From NCBI GenBank assembly GCA_963377175.1, contig CAUJNA010000833.1, positions 1-64,000 on the forward strand: 64,000 bases of DNA, written 5' to 3'. The translations under genes were made by a program, and so were the position numbers. This DNA comes from Effrenium voratum (Eukaryota; Sar; Dinophyceae; Suessiales; Symbiodiniaceae). Below, one piece after another: positions 43,087-54,098 of this stretch; within the stretch, counting starts at the first letter, position 1, and each line of letters opens with the position of its first letter. The notes beneath the pieces were generated by a model, which had not been told where the DNA came from, made no database searches, and saw only the letters and a list, made by a program, of their open reading frames with translations.

Positions 43087-43320
43087 TTAATTGCTATCAT
43101 AATCTGTCATTTTATCCTCTGGTATTGTTGTTGAAGTAGTACTACTTATATCATCTATTAAATATTCTTCATCAACAAAAATATTTTGAAATCTTAATAA
43201 TTCCTCGTCTGTTGCCCTTCTTTTCAATACTTTATAAAGTTTATGTATCCAAGAATTAGTATGAAAATTACAATTACCTCTACGATAAAATCCACCACAT
43301 CTACACAGTTTCATTGGCAC
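43087..43320 (-). CDS. Small cysteine-rich protein, unknown
   Basis: This 77-residue frame starts at GTG, or at an ATG two codons later. CRCGGFYRRGNCNFH suggests one metal-binding site, followed by a charged helix and an acidic Ser-Thr-rich end. It lies 30 bases downstream of the ATPase stop, in the same direction, and faces the plus-strand gene tail to tail. I do not recognise a family. Confidence 0.45.
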   Translation of the reverse strand: MPMKLCRCGGFYRRGNCNFHTNSWIHKLYKVLKRRATDEELLRFQNIFVDEEYLIDDISSTTSTTIPEDKMTDYDSN

Positions 43321-43350
43321 ATTACTAAATTATATTAAATTATAATATAT

Positions 43351-44134
43351 TTATTCATCATTCGTAATTTGAAATGCCTGTTCAAATCTGATATGAAACA
43401 TTTTGTTAATGTCTTTAGCATTCATATTCAAGTAGAAGAAACTATAAGGTGCGTCATTAACGGCTTGATGATACATATCTAATAATTGCTGTTTATCAAC
43501 AATGGCGCTATTTTCTTCAATAAAACTCATTAACTCACTTGCATTTTACAACCTAATGAACTGGCATTTAAACGAATGATAGGCACTAAAACATTATATT
43601 TTTGTGTTGAACAAATTACACTTACTGCATCGTGCCTGCCTCTTGTAAAAAGTCCGTGTAGTCTACTATATCTAACAAATTTAGGATCGTCTGCGTGGTC
43701 ATCTACAACGATGAAATATTGAATGCGTGGTCATCTATAACGATTAATATTGAATGTAGTTTCTTTATCTTTTTAGACTTCATATAATTAATTATTTTCT
43801 TCTGTCTTTCAATTACATTTTCTAAATCACATGGATTATAATTATCAAAATAAATTTGTTCTTTTTCATCATCCACGTGCAATTCATCCCTGATGTATTT
43901 TTTAACTTCTGTAAAAGTTGGGTCATTATGAACGCTGGGGGAAAATATAAATATTCCTGCAAATGAATTTCTATAAACATTCAAGATAAGGTTTTGGACT
44001 AAAACTGTTTTGCCTCCCGTCGATGAAGCAACTATAATACTTCTAAATGGTAATTTTAGCACGTGCTCATATTTGGATTGTTTGAATTCATATTCAGTTA
44101 TGTTTATTGGCTTTATTATTGGGACATCTGTCAT
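43351..44134 (-). pseudogene. A32-like DNA-packaging ATPase, damaged
   Basis: The frame starts MTDVPIIKPINITEYEF and has a Walker A motif ASSTGGKTVLVQNL and a Walker B motif ILIVIDDHA, as in FtsK/HerA-superfamily packaging ATPases of Polintons, virophages and giant viruses. Such ATPases pump viral DNA into capsids. After Walker B a 31/32-base tandem duplication (43694-43756) repeats the motif and shifts the frame. The following part (VICSTQKYNVLVPIIRLNAS) is typical of the family. A second shift sits in the A run near 43540, after which the C-terminus (NDAPYSFFYLNMNAKD) is normal to the TAA at 43351. The gene is nearly full length, about 255 codons. Confidence 0.85.
43694..43756. repeat. Tandem duplication within the ATPase gene
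   Basis: Two imperfect copies of 32 and 31 bases (43694-43725, 43726-43756) cover the Walker B codons. The unequal unit length breaks the frame. Confidence 0.8.
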
Positions 44135-44203
44135 AGTTGATATTAAAGAAATGTAGAAAATTATATTTAAAAATTAACTTGTCATTAATATTAAATGGAA
44201 CAT

Positions 44204-44237
44204 CATTATGTTATGAGTGGCGGTGAATAACATAATG
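44204..44237. other. Hairpin upstream of the ATPase gene
   Basis: An 11-base perfect stem CATTATGTTAT encloses a 12-base GC-rich loop, in a 5' region otherwise nearly all A and T. It may be a regulatory or replication hairpin. Confidence 0.4.
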
Positions 44238-44392
44238 GAACAGGTTTTCCATTGCTTCAATCAATAAGCATTGAAGATAATTAGTTTTGTGTTTTGCTCG
44301 CGTGTGCAATGAAAACCAAGTGCTGTGCCCCACCAATAGCGATGAAGGGAGGGGCAAATGATAGATGAGATCCTGCTTTTTTTAGCTAAAAA

Positions 44393-44418
44393 GGTAGGTC
44401 ATGCAGGGGGGGGTGACC
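44393..44418 (-). repeat. Terminal inverted repeat, right
   Basis: It is the inverted perfect match of 41849-41874, followed outward by (TA)n to 44435. Confidence 0.85.
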
Positions 44419-44433
44419 ATATATATATATATA

Positions 44434-44528
44434 TACCTGGAGTCTCCATCACCCTTTAATTTTGGGTCAACGACCCCGTTATTTTAGGTACTGACCCCAT
44501 TTTTTAAGGGCCATGGAGACTCTAGGTA
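44434..44528 (-). repeat. Palindromic element family A, copy A7
   Basis: It lies between the viral island and the 503-base element and abuts both. Confidence 0.78.
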
Positions 44529-45029
44529 TATCTTGGCCCACCAAAAGGGGCACACAGAAAAGGCCCTCAGATTTTCTGACTCCACCAACAGTATTCAGAT
44601 ACATCGTATGATCTCGTAGGATCGGAGACCCCCAGAGGTGAGCAGATTAGAATCGCTCCCGGCGATTGAACATTTCGTTTCCTCGCTTTCTCGTTTTGTG
44701 GGGCAACATGTTCCTCATGGACCGACTAGATGAAAATGGTTGGCCGAATCTTATTGGGTCAAGGCTTTATACCAAATGTGTCTGTAGGGTTGTCTTGCGC
44801 TGTAAACCACGGAGCCGGTCCGGCCCCGATTTCGGCCCCTCCCCCCCCTTCCTTCCGATGCGCCCCGGTTCCAGGTTTCTGGGGTCCCTGGCTCCAAGAT
44901 CGTCTCCAGCTCTTTGAGGACCTTGGAGTTTCTCCTGAGCGAAGCTCCACCGAGGTCGTCACAGAAAAATGAGAGCGAAGGTCCATCGAGGGCCTTTTCT
45001 GTGTGCCCCTTTTGGTGGGCCAAGATATA
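44527..45029. mobile_element. 503-base element with 42-base perfect inverted ends
   Basis: The ends 44527-44568 and 44988-45029 are perfect inverted repeats of 42 bases. The GC-rich middle holds an open minus-strand frame with SLRRNSKVLKELETIL. Palindromes A7 and A8 abut it on each side in opposite orientation, making one composite inverted structure of about 690 bases. It resembles a small non-autonomous DNA transposon, or an exon set between inverted intron copies. Confidence 0.6.
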
Positions 45030-45127
45030 CCCAGGGTCTCCTTCTGACCCTCAAAAAATGGTTGGTTATTGCCTAAAATAACGGGGTCGTTGACCCATTT
45101 TTAAAGGGGCAGAAGGAGACTCCAGGA
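45028..45127 (+). repeat. Palindromic element family A, copy A8
   Basis: It abuts the right inverted end of the 503-base element, opposite in orientation to A7. Arms are of the TTCTGACCC type. Confidence 0.78.
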
Positions 45128-45794
45128 AGTGAAAACAGGGTGAACGTCGTGTAGCACTCGATTGGATCAGGCAAGAGGCGAAGCTTTTGGGACCTGGGGC
45201 GAAACGTGGACCAAACTCGACACACTGAAAAGTCAAAAGGACAGCTTTGCACAACTGAGATCTTTTGCGCGGGGTTCGTCTTTTTGAGGGGTCCCCCTTT
45301 GAGGGTTGTTTTTTGTTTTTGTTTTGTGGTTTCAAGAGTATCGTTTTTTCTTGTGGCGTTGAAGGGAAACCATTTTGGACATTTCGCCATACGCCACTAC
45401 CACGTCGGAAGCCGGTAAAGGGAAGACCCGCAAATCAGCCCATGAAATCCGGTCCACAAATACCTTCCACAAGGCCCAAACACGTTGCAGCCGGGACCTG
45501 ACCCAGTTGCAACCAGAAAAGGAACCAAAAGACCCAAAAAAGGGGCCGAAACAAGGGATTTACCACCACCCGCGTCCACAGCAACTGCTGCTTGGACAGT
45601 GCCAACAGGATTTTAGACATAGGAAAATGCAGCCAAGTTGGGGGCCTGGTAGAAGGCAGGAGCCTTCGAACTGGGAAGCTCTTTGACCCTGGGAATCATC
45701 ACCCGCAAAGGACAAATATGCCAGGCCACAGTGGCCATGCGCCCTTGTCCAGTGAATTTGAAGGGTTCCGCCCCCGAACTTGAAAAAACAAGCA

Positions 45795-45911
45795 TGACTG
45801 TGGGTCAAAAATCGGGTAACCCAAATTACCCAAAATGGATCCCTGGCAAATGGAAACATGGACAAAAACCTGCGGTCCAATTCCTGTTGGTTTCATTTTG
45901 ACCCACATCAG
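45795..45911 (+). repeat. Palindromic element family C, copy C7
   Basis: It is a full copy with a duplicated ACCCAAA near the left arm. Confidence 0.72.
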
Positions 45912-46782
45912 CTGGAGGTCCACTTTCCTTGGGTGGCAAAAAGCACGGGAAAAAGCGGAAAAGTTGGACTTGAGGTCTGGGTTGGCCATGTTTCAGCGTC
46001 GTCACTTGTTTCAGGGAGCACAGAAAGATGCGACACGATGGAAAGCGCAGGGGTTCGGGTTACCCCGAACTCCCCTTTAGTTGCGGGGCCGCTGTGCAAA
46101 ACAAAAAACACCATGCGTAAGCCCCTATGGTTGTTTCACGACCTGTGAGTCAGTTTTCACAACCCAACCGACGTCCCAAATGTCTATATGGGTGTCCGTG
46201 CCTTTTTGAGGGCGCCCCTTTTTTGTGGGCTTGTGGTTTTACAAGGGAAGACAACGGAACAATCCCCACCAGTTGGGGGTTGCCCCTTTACAAAAGACGC
46301 ACCCAATTTCGACCTCGAGCCGCACAAATTGCGCGGCTAAGGGGCTTCAGGCGCTCTTCTGCCTGGACATCAACCTCAGGGCCGAGCAGATGCAAGTTCC
46401 CCAGCAAATGCTCCTTTTGGCCAACATCCCCCTCGTCCCCTCCCTCCCCCCACCCCCCGCCCAAAACAAAAAAAAGAAGAAGAAAAACGGGGGTTGATCA
46501 GAAGGTTTCTTGGCTGAGACCGAGCCACAGGCCAGTTCCCACGCCTTGCTCAGATCCCTCTTTCTCCCGCCAAAAAAGCAGGCAACATTCCATGTGAAAG
46601 GTTGATCAAACGGTCCTTTGGGACCATAGGACAAGTTCATCCCATGGTAATATGTCAACCCAATCCCATGTCCGCAACGCCAATCTCGGAGAGGCTCATC
46701 TCTTGGCTGCAGAGGGCCGCTACTTCAGCCGGTTGAGGCTGCTTATGACTACAACTGGTGCCTGGTTGGTACCAGCTTGAAG

Positions 46783-46892
46783 TGGGTATGGCTCAATTTG
46801 TTTTCAGCCGGGGTTTCGCGGGTTTTAGTCCATGGTTCCATTTACCCCGGGCAGCCCATTTTGGGAATTCCCACTTTTTTGAGCCACAGCCA
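46783..46892 (-). repeat. Palindromic element family C, copy C8
   Basis: It is a full copy in reverse orientation. Confidence 0.7.
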
Positions 46893-47711
46893 ACTGACGT
46901 GGCGAGTTCCCTCTCTCCCCTCAGCGCGGCAAAAGCGGCTCCGAGCCCGCGGCCCAATTGCTCATGCCCTCCGGCAGGGCTTGAGAGCGCGTGCGCGCCC
47001 GGCTTTGCTGCGCAGCGTCTGTCGGTTTTCAGCCGCGGGGGTCACGTTTTCATGCGGCTCTTCCAGTGGGACTGAAAGAAACAAGACCAAATTAGATAGA
47101 ACTATGCAAGTATTGCGCTTCGCACCGAATACTCCCTAGGCCTCAACTCAACTTGGCGGCTCCTAGGATTTTGAAGAAAGCCGCTGTTTTTGCTGAAGCT
47201 TTTTGCTGGCAAGGGAGCTCGCCCTTGATCAACCTTTCTGGTTTTGAGGAATTTGGCGCATCTTCGAATCTGCGATCCACTCGTGGCAGCGCGAAACACT
47301 GACTCACTGAAGTTGACCCGCAAACGAGGGAGGGGGAGCTCGGGACGGCTTTGAGAATTTTTCGGGATTCACATGCTCTGAACCCATCCACCCAGAGGCT
47401 CCTGGGGCTTTCAATGGAAGACCCGACCCCTCCATTAGACACCCCGCTTCGCTGTTTGGGTGTCTCAAAACCTGGCTGTTTGAGGGGCCCGAAATCAATC
47501 GGGAGCGTCTGGGCATTGAAAACGCAAATCACTTCTGACCCAAATGGCCAACTCATGTCTGCGAAGCTGGACTTCGTGCCTGAGGACATCGGACAACGCT
47601 AAGCCCCAAACCGCCCATGTGCCACAAAACTGCCACAGTTGTAGGGCACGCAGGTGTTTCCACCCTTAAAATGGGTTGAGCTTTGATTTCCCTTACGCCA
47701 ACCAAAAGGGG

Positions 47712-47870
47712 GTGTGGCGGCGGTGGCGGCGGCGGCGGTGGCGGCGGTGGCGGTGGCGTTGGTGGTCGCGTTGCTGTTGCTGTTGCTCTTGCTTGGTGTT
47801 GCTGCTACTGCTGCTGCTGCTGCTGCTGCTGAAGCGGCTGCGTTCAGGCTGCTGCTGTTCAGGCTGCTGC
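47712..47870. repeat. Trinucleotide tracts (GGCGGT-type, then GCTGCT-type)
   Basis: Long open frames through this tract are produced by the repeat and are not taken as genes. Confidence 0.8.
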
Positions 47871-48469
47871 TGTCGCAGTCGTCGTTCATTGTCGCTGTCA
47901 TTGTGTAAAATCACAAAGTCTAAGAGTGTGCGGCCGGAAGCCGAGACGGACCTGAGTCTTTCGGCCAGCCACCTGCACGTCCCCTCTCCGAACGGCGCGG
48001 ACATTTTGCTCGGCATTCTGCGCGGGCTCGACTCGAGGCCCTTCTTGGGACCCGGTTCAGCGGCATTGTCTATGCCCCCTTTTTTCCGGAAGGGGTCGGG
48101 AACAAGAAGCCAACCAACCCCCCTTGCTCTTCACCTGCGAGCAAAAGGTCTCACCTTTAGGTTTAGTGGAGCATTGTGATGTGCTTCAGTCCCTCGGTGC
48201 TGCGAAATAGTCCACACCGACCTCGAATCTTGCCGCCCCAGGCCAAACCTAGTTCTAGATTCCGTTCCATACTTCGTCAACCTGTAAAATGTAAACGATT
48301 TCTGCTAAGTCTAAGATCTCCAGTGGCCATGCGGAAAAACAGGCCACCTTTTCTGTGGTCTATTCTAACCTGTATTTTCCTTCCAAAAGCCAGTCCAAAG
48401 ATGTCCAACGCCTCATCTTCTTGGCGTTCAAACCGCCCCTTCCGAGAGCTCCAGCGACTCAGAAGGCGC

Positions 48470-48542
48470 GGAGGTCCGACAAGGGCTTCTCGTGGCACTC
48501 GTGCAAGGTGGAGACGCCCACAGACAGCGCCTGTCCAATGCG
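48470..48542 (-). CDS. Exon-like segment, unknown
   Basis: After a GGACAG acceptor the frame reads ALSVGVSTLHECHEKPLSDL and soon ends. Codon use is like the channel exons. No partner exon was identified, so the assignment is weak. Confidence 0.28.
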
Positions 48543-48593
48543 TCGCAGACAGCGCGCCCCTCAGCCAGCTCTCTCGCCCTTTACTTCCGCTAA

Positions 48594-48706
48594 GGTCCTC
48601 CAGATTTGAGAGGCTAGAATAAGGGTACCATATTTTTCCTGTAGTCTATCTTAGTAGGGAAACCCTCCCCAAAAAAAAGGGCACAAGGGCACTACTGGGG
48701 GACCTA
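48594..48706 (+). repeat. Family B repeat, copy B10
   Basis: GCTAA flanks the copy on both sides (48589-48593, 48707-48711). Confidence 0.78.
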
Positions 48707-49529
48707 GCTAAACCAGTTGTTGGTACAAACCCTGTGGCTGTGTAGGGTGCTTTGTTTCATCACCTGACCTTCTAGCTTCGGCTGGGGGTTTCGAGCAGCA
48801 TTGACCTACGGGAAATCCGTTTTGGCGAAAAGTGGGTCATGTTTCAACCCGGAAAAATGCATCGGGGAGCGCTGAGCTGCGGCCTGAAACAACAATCTAC
48901 AAATGGTTGACTTTCCATGAAGCATGTCTCTCCACAAGAATTTGTTGTTTGGGAAACTACGCTTCATGAAGGACGTGGGCAAGAATTGTGATTTGGTAGA
49001 TGCCATTTAGGAATGTCCAACCACTGGCGGCCCCGATTCAAGAATTTGGAGCCATGGCAATGGGAAATACAGGCCATAACTCCCATTCCAGCTCGGTATT
49101 TGCCTCACTATTCCGCGAAAAGAAAAACAAACCCAAACAAAAACCAAAAAAAACAACACCAAAAAAAATGGCTGAACCCGGGTTGGTTCCATTGCCATCC
49201 TCAAACGGCTGGGTTCGGAACCCGGGTTGCAATGGCCCCAATGTTTGCTGAACTCGGCACCGATCGAGGAACCGGCCATATTTTTGCCCAGCCCCCTGCT
49301 GATCCTTCGCAAGGTTTCCTCTGAGATGCCTGCTTTCTGGTTACCTTCGCAAGGAAAAATGTATTTCTTTTAAGCTGAGCCGGGACAATTCCTAATTTCA
49401 ACGTCATGGCGAAAGCAACACCTTGGGTCCATTTGGGGGTTATCCGAAGGCACATTTTCTGGAATCGATTTCGGTTAAGATCAGCTCTGGTGGTCCTTCT
49501 CTCATGGCGCTTTGCACCTCTGGTCTGTT

Positions 49530-49655
49530 CTAGGTCCTCCAGATTTGAGAGCTTAGAATAAAGGCACCAACTTTTTTCTGCCGTCTATTTGAGTAGGTGA
49601 ACCCTCCCAACCAAAAAAGCAGCGGTGAAAGGGCACCAATAGCTGGGGGACCTAG
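49530..49655 (+). repeat. Family B repeat, copy B11
   Basis: It is a full-length copy; TCTGGTC occurs just outside both ends. Confidence 0.75.
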
Positions 49656-50199
49656 TCTGGTCCATTGGTTACACCCAGGGTCCCACGGCGGGTTGCGGAT
49701 GTTTCGGGAAAGCCGAGGGCTCGAGCGGCTCGCAAAATGGTTCACCCCCGCCCCCCGCCAGCATGCAGGCGAAGACCAGGCAGGAGGTAAAGGCACTCAC
49801 CTACCGAGGAGAGACGGTTTTCTAGGGGTACCTTCCCCATTCTTTCCAGGGATCCTTCTTAGAAAACCTCCGGAAACCCAGGGAAAACGGCCGGTTTTGG
49901 GAAAGAACGATGGTTGAAAAGAATGGGAAATCAACCTCTAGAGGTCTTCGGTATTTACACTGGCCCTTTGATTCTTTCTCAAAAGTGTCAAAGCAAGGGC
50001 GTCTAACCAGTCCCATCGCGCTTTGTCTACGGCGGGTGTCAAAAGGCAAGTGCCGAATAGCTGGGTTTGTCTCAAAATCACCAGCCAGGTCCCATGACGC
50101 CGCGGGAGCTTGGCGGGCAGTTTGGTTCTCCAGCGATTGGAATCTTCGGTGTCCGGCAAGGCTCCCGGCAACGCAAGCCCCAAGAAGGGGGTACCAAGC

Positions 50200-50302
50200 C
50201 TAGGTCCTCCAGTAGAGAGGTTAGAATAAGGGTACCATATTTTTCCTGTAGTCAATTTTTGTAAGGGAACCCTCCCCCAAAAAAGGGAAAAAGGGCACTA
50301 CT
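50200..50302 (+). repeat. Family B repeat, copy B12 with 12-base direct repeat
   Basis: GGGGTACCAAGC occurs at 50188-50199 and 50303-50314. The right end of the element is slightly shortened. Confidence 0.75.
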
Positions 50303-51869
50303 GGGGTACCAAGCAATTACCAGGCCTCAACAAAAACGGGGTAACACATCTTGCTTCAGAGAAAGCTGGGGACCTAGGTGCCCTTTTGGACATGGAACTT
50401 GGACCAAAAGCCCAGAAAACAAACACCGAACCACACAAACCTTGAAGACAGCTCAAAAGGGTTGTGTTGAAGCATAAAACCAGATTTATCAAATATTGGG
50501 TTTGAAGCTCAAAAGGAGAGCCCAAAGAGCATCCACGGTGCAACATCTTTGGTCTGCAGGGCGCTTGAAGATTGACCGACGGGTGGATACTTGCAAACGG
50601 ACCACGGCCCAAAAAAAAGCACATGGCTTGCCTACCCGGACTTTTCGCGGATTTCCCGTGGACCAAAGGGTGCCCCATCTTTGGGAGAAGAACATCACGG
50701 TCGACTTTGAATGGAGGCGGCCTCCGAAAAACGGAAAGGTCACATATCGCGAGACTCGGGGGCCCGAGGGCCGCATCCTTGAAGCAATATCCACTTCAGA
50801 TCATGCCACGTGCCAACTAGTCGAAGCCCGCCCCCAAAGAAAAACCACTCATACGGGGCATAATAAATTCAAAGTGGGCGTGAAATGGGCGCCAATCCAT
50901 CTGAAAGCATCTGAAAGCAACCCACTTCTAATTCCCTGCTGTTTCTGTAGACTGTCATGAATCATGACGACTTCTGCTTTTACTCAGGGATGAACCTCGG
51001 CGGTTGGAAGCGCTCGGTTTCCATAAAGCTAAGCTGGGCAACACGGTCACCCAAGGGGCAAAAGGGCCACTTGCGGAGTTCAACTGAATCAATTCCGAAT
51101 TGTTGCGCTCTCTCAAACGGATGCTCTCTGGCTGCTTTCCCTCGGTTGGATTGAAAGGGCTTGGGTTAATTTTGGGCAATCTTAGCTCGGAAGCAAGCCG
51201 CGGGCCAGAAGAGCCAATGGAAGCCCGCTCAAGCCCACTCCGCCAGCAACGCGTTTTGGTCTGGAAAAAAAAAGAACAGATTTTCAGTGATAGATTCCCC
51301 TGTCAAGTTTCCACCAAGCCAAACACGGACCGATCGCTAACGCCGGCGAGGAATTCCCGCGGTTCCTGCAAGTCACAAACCAGTGCAGCATATCTTGGTT
51401 GCCGTTGACCCCTCTGCAAAAGCTTTTAACTTGTTGTGGGTCCAACTCGGGAAATCCACAGTTTCAACCAGAAAAAACTCAAGTCCAAAGATTCAACAAA
51501 ATAGCCATAAACATATATATGTATATATAGCCACGCAACGAGTGCCGACAGCAGCGCCAAAAACGCCGAACGGCCAAACTTGAGACCTCAAAGGCAAAGC
51601 CTGCGGTTTGCTGGTTGACTTCGGGTAAACGGGGGCGAACCCTGCAGCTCAGTTGCCCCTTAAAGACCCCGAAATAAAACCGGCGATCGCCTTTTGCTCT
51701 GAAACATGGGAGCCCAAGAGAAAACCCCCAAACTGGGTCAGATCAAAAGGTCGATTCTTGCGGCAACGCCACAAAAAAGAAAACCGAAGCACGCCGCAAG
51801 TCGGAGCTCCGATCGGCACCGTGCTGTTGCCGTTGCCCCTCTGCCATGTCCAGCGCTGGGCTTCCCCAC

Positions 51870-51917
51870 GTAGACGGCGTGGCCGGCCAACATCTCAAGG
51901 CCCATCAGAAGCAGCAC
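51870..51917 (-). CDS. Exon-like segment, membrane helix
   Basis: A 48-base segment lies between GGAG and GTGGGG and encodes VLLLMGLEMLAGHAVY, exactly 16 codons of a hydrophobic helix. It may belong to a membrane protein upstream of, or including, the channel gene on the same strand. Confidence 0.35.
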
Positions 51918-52805
51918 CTCCAAGGGCCAGCGGTGCAAACGGAGCGCATGGGAAGAACCTCCAGTTGCCAGACTTGCTCGAGGTTTCTTTGCTGCGGAAA
52001 AAAACAACTTAAAAAAAAGCTTCACCAGGGCGCAAAGGAAAATGATTGGTACCACCCGGGTCCCAACAACTCCTTTCCCCATATCCAAGCCCAAAGCACT
52101 GTTCAAACACAGTGGTTCAATAGGAGACGTAGTGCGGGAAGTGGGTCCTTTAAAGCAACTTCTTGGGCAACCACCTTGACTTGAAGTATTTTCAGACCCC
52201 CCCCCCCCCAAAATGTTCACTTAATCACGGCTCCCAATATTTCTCCCTGAAACATCACCCTACCAAAAAAAGGAACATGTTAGTTGAGTTGGCCCAAAGA
52301 TGATATTTCCGCCCAAACGGGACACCCTGCAGAAATGGGGCCCAGCCCCAAAGATGTCAACCCTTCGAAGGGGCGAACCGAAGGTCCTACAGTCGCACTT
52401 GGACACACCGAATGCGGCAATGGATTTCACCCCAACGGCTCGACATAAACTAAACATGGGGACACCAAAGGGGCCCCCGACGTATGGGGATTCAAAAGTC
52501 CACCCAGTTTGAATAATAATTATTCACTGAACCTCATCGCAAAATGAGCAGGCACATGGTTTGTCTCAAAATAGCATTTTTGGACCCGCAAAATGGATGT
52601 TGATTGTCCTTTGGTTTCCACTTTCTTCACGAAATTGTGAGGCAAATGCGGAAAACGTGGACCAAACTTATGGGGAAACGGACCATTTCTGAGAGACCTG
52701 CTTTTTTTGTCATTTCTTTGCTTTGAGAGACCCTTTTACCAACAGTGCGTCCTTGGGGGTGCCCCACCACCAATTTACCCCTCGAGGTCCCAACAGTTTT
52801 CTCAG

Positions 52806-52874
52806 CTTCCGGCCACGGCCAAGGTGGAGCGCGTGAGGCTGGAGAGGCTGAAGAAGTCCCTGAACAAAGGCTAA
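52806..52874 (+). CDS. Possible terminal exon, plus strand
   Basis: After a pyrimidine-rich TTTTCTCAG acceptor the frame reads LPATAKVERVRLERLKKSLN and ends at TAA. It would be the last exon of a plus-strand gene. No other exon was found. Confidence 0.3.
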   Translation, partial: LPATAKVERVRLERLKKSLNKG

Positions 52875-53051
52875 GGCCCCGGTTTTGGCCTTTGACCAGT
52901 TGGATCCACTTGCTCAAAACCCATTCCAGTAAAACAAAAAAAACGATTCGCGTGGATGATCCGGTTAGTATCCGGGACAATCCCCTTGCCATAAATAGCT
53001 GCTGATCTCCGCCTTCTCAACCTCTTGAAACATGGCTTAAAACCGGGTTTT

Positions 53052-53181
53052 GAGTATGACTCAATTGGAGTAATAGGCTCAAAAAGTGAAAGAGCTATAG
53101 GGCAAGCCGTGGGTTTTCAAAGGAACTTCTCTTCTTCATCTACCATTTCAATTTTTGGGATTCCACTTTTTGAGCCACATG
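53052..53181 (-). repeat. Palindromic element family C, copy C9
   Basis: It is a longer, divergent copy. The ends GAGTATGACTCAA and TTTTTGAGCCACAT are kept. Confidence 0.58.
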
Positions 53182-54052
53182 TCCATTTATAGCTTCCCAC
53201 TACCATACCACTTGTTGAGCACCACAGCCATGGCGCGGCAATAGGCTACCACTATCAATCTCTGTGGTCTGAACGGCCCTTCTCTTACGCTTTTCAGGGG
53301 TCCAAGTGGCATTTAACCTGAAGCCAATGCTTGACCAATTCCGATTCTCCAGGCTCACGGTAAATCGTATATGATGATTATGCTATTTGTTTAAAAGGGG
53401 GGTAGGCACAAGTGGGGTACAAGGAGCGGGTATGGCTATTTCAAATTGTCTACTGCCAATCCACAAGCTCCGCACATTTCGGGTTGCCGCCTTGCCGCCT
53501 TGCGCAGCTCCAGTAGTCGTGGCGGCGAAATCTGTGTGCACAAACCGCCTACCACCCGCAAAGGGTGGTTGCCCGGCCCCCTCCCCCCCGAAGAAACAAA
53601 ACACGCACACACACACACACACATCCTCATACACCCCAAAAGACGTGGTACCCGCGTCCATCCCTTCTCGGCAAGCCAATCAAGCTCCCGGAGAGAAAAC
53701 CAAAAGAAATGCAGCCCAGAGACCTCCCCTCTCCCAGCGTCTTGTGCAAACAACACTTGCAACCCATCCTGATACCCCCAAAGAAACAGGGGCCCGTCTG
53801 CAAAAGTTCGGCCAGATCCATTTGCTGCCACTGGATGCAAATGGGCCTAAAATACCACCCAATCTAAATGGAAAGAAAACGGGGAACGACCTCGGGACCT
53901 CCACCCCCCCCAACACCCGTAGAAACCCACGCCAACAAGAAACCAAACCCCTTGGACACACATAAAAACTGACCAAGAAACCCGAAAACAAGAACCAAAC
54001 AAAAACAACGGCGAATCAACATTTTGGTCGACTCGGGGGCCCCGGGCCGCAC

Positions 54053-54098
54053 CACGAAGAACAAGGACCGGATGGCGAAGAGCGCCAGCGCGGAGGAG
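54053..54098 (-). CDS. Exon-like segment, membrane helix
   Basis: A 46-base segment after CACAG encodes SSALALFAIRSLFFV and precedes a GT donor. Like 51870-51917 it suggests a membrane protein on the minus strand, unplaced. Confidence 0.32.

Larger units (their letters stand above)
41822..44435. mobile_element. AT-rich island with terminal inverted repeats and viral genes
   Basis: The island is bounded by 26-base perfect inverted repeats, each with a (TA)n tract on its outer side. Inside, the base composition drops sharply to AT-rich. Gene content (A32-like packaging ATPase, a possibly myristoylated small protein, a small cysteine-rich protein) is of the Polinton-like virus kind. At 2.6 kb it is far too short for a complete virus, so it is a remnant or an internally deleted derivative. 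Right beside it starts palindrome A7. Confidence 0.7.

Noticed and set aside
47676..48179. Long plus-strand frame rich in Arg, Trp, Cys and Leu
   Set aside because: It is created by the GGC/GTG and GCT trinucleotide tracts.
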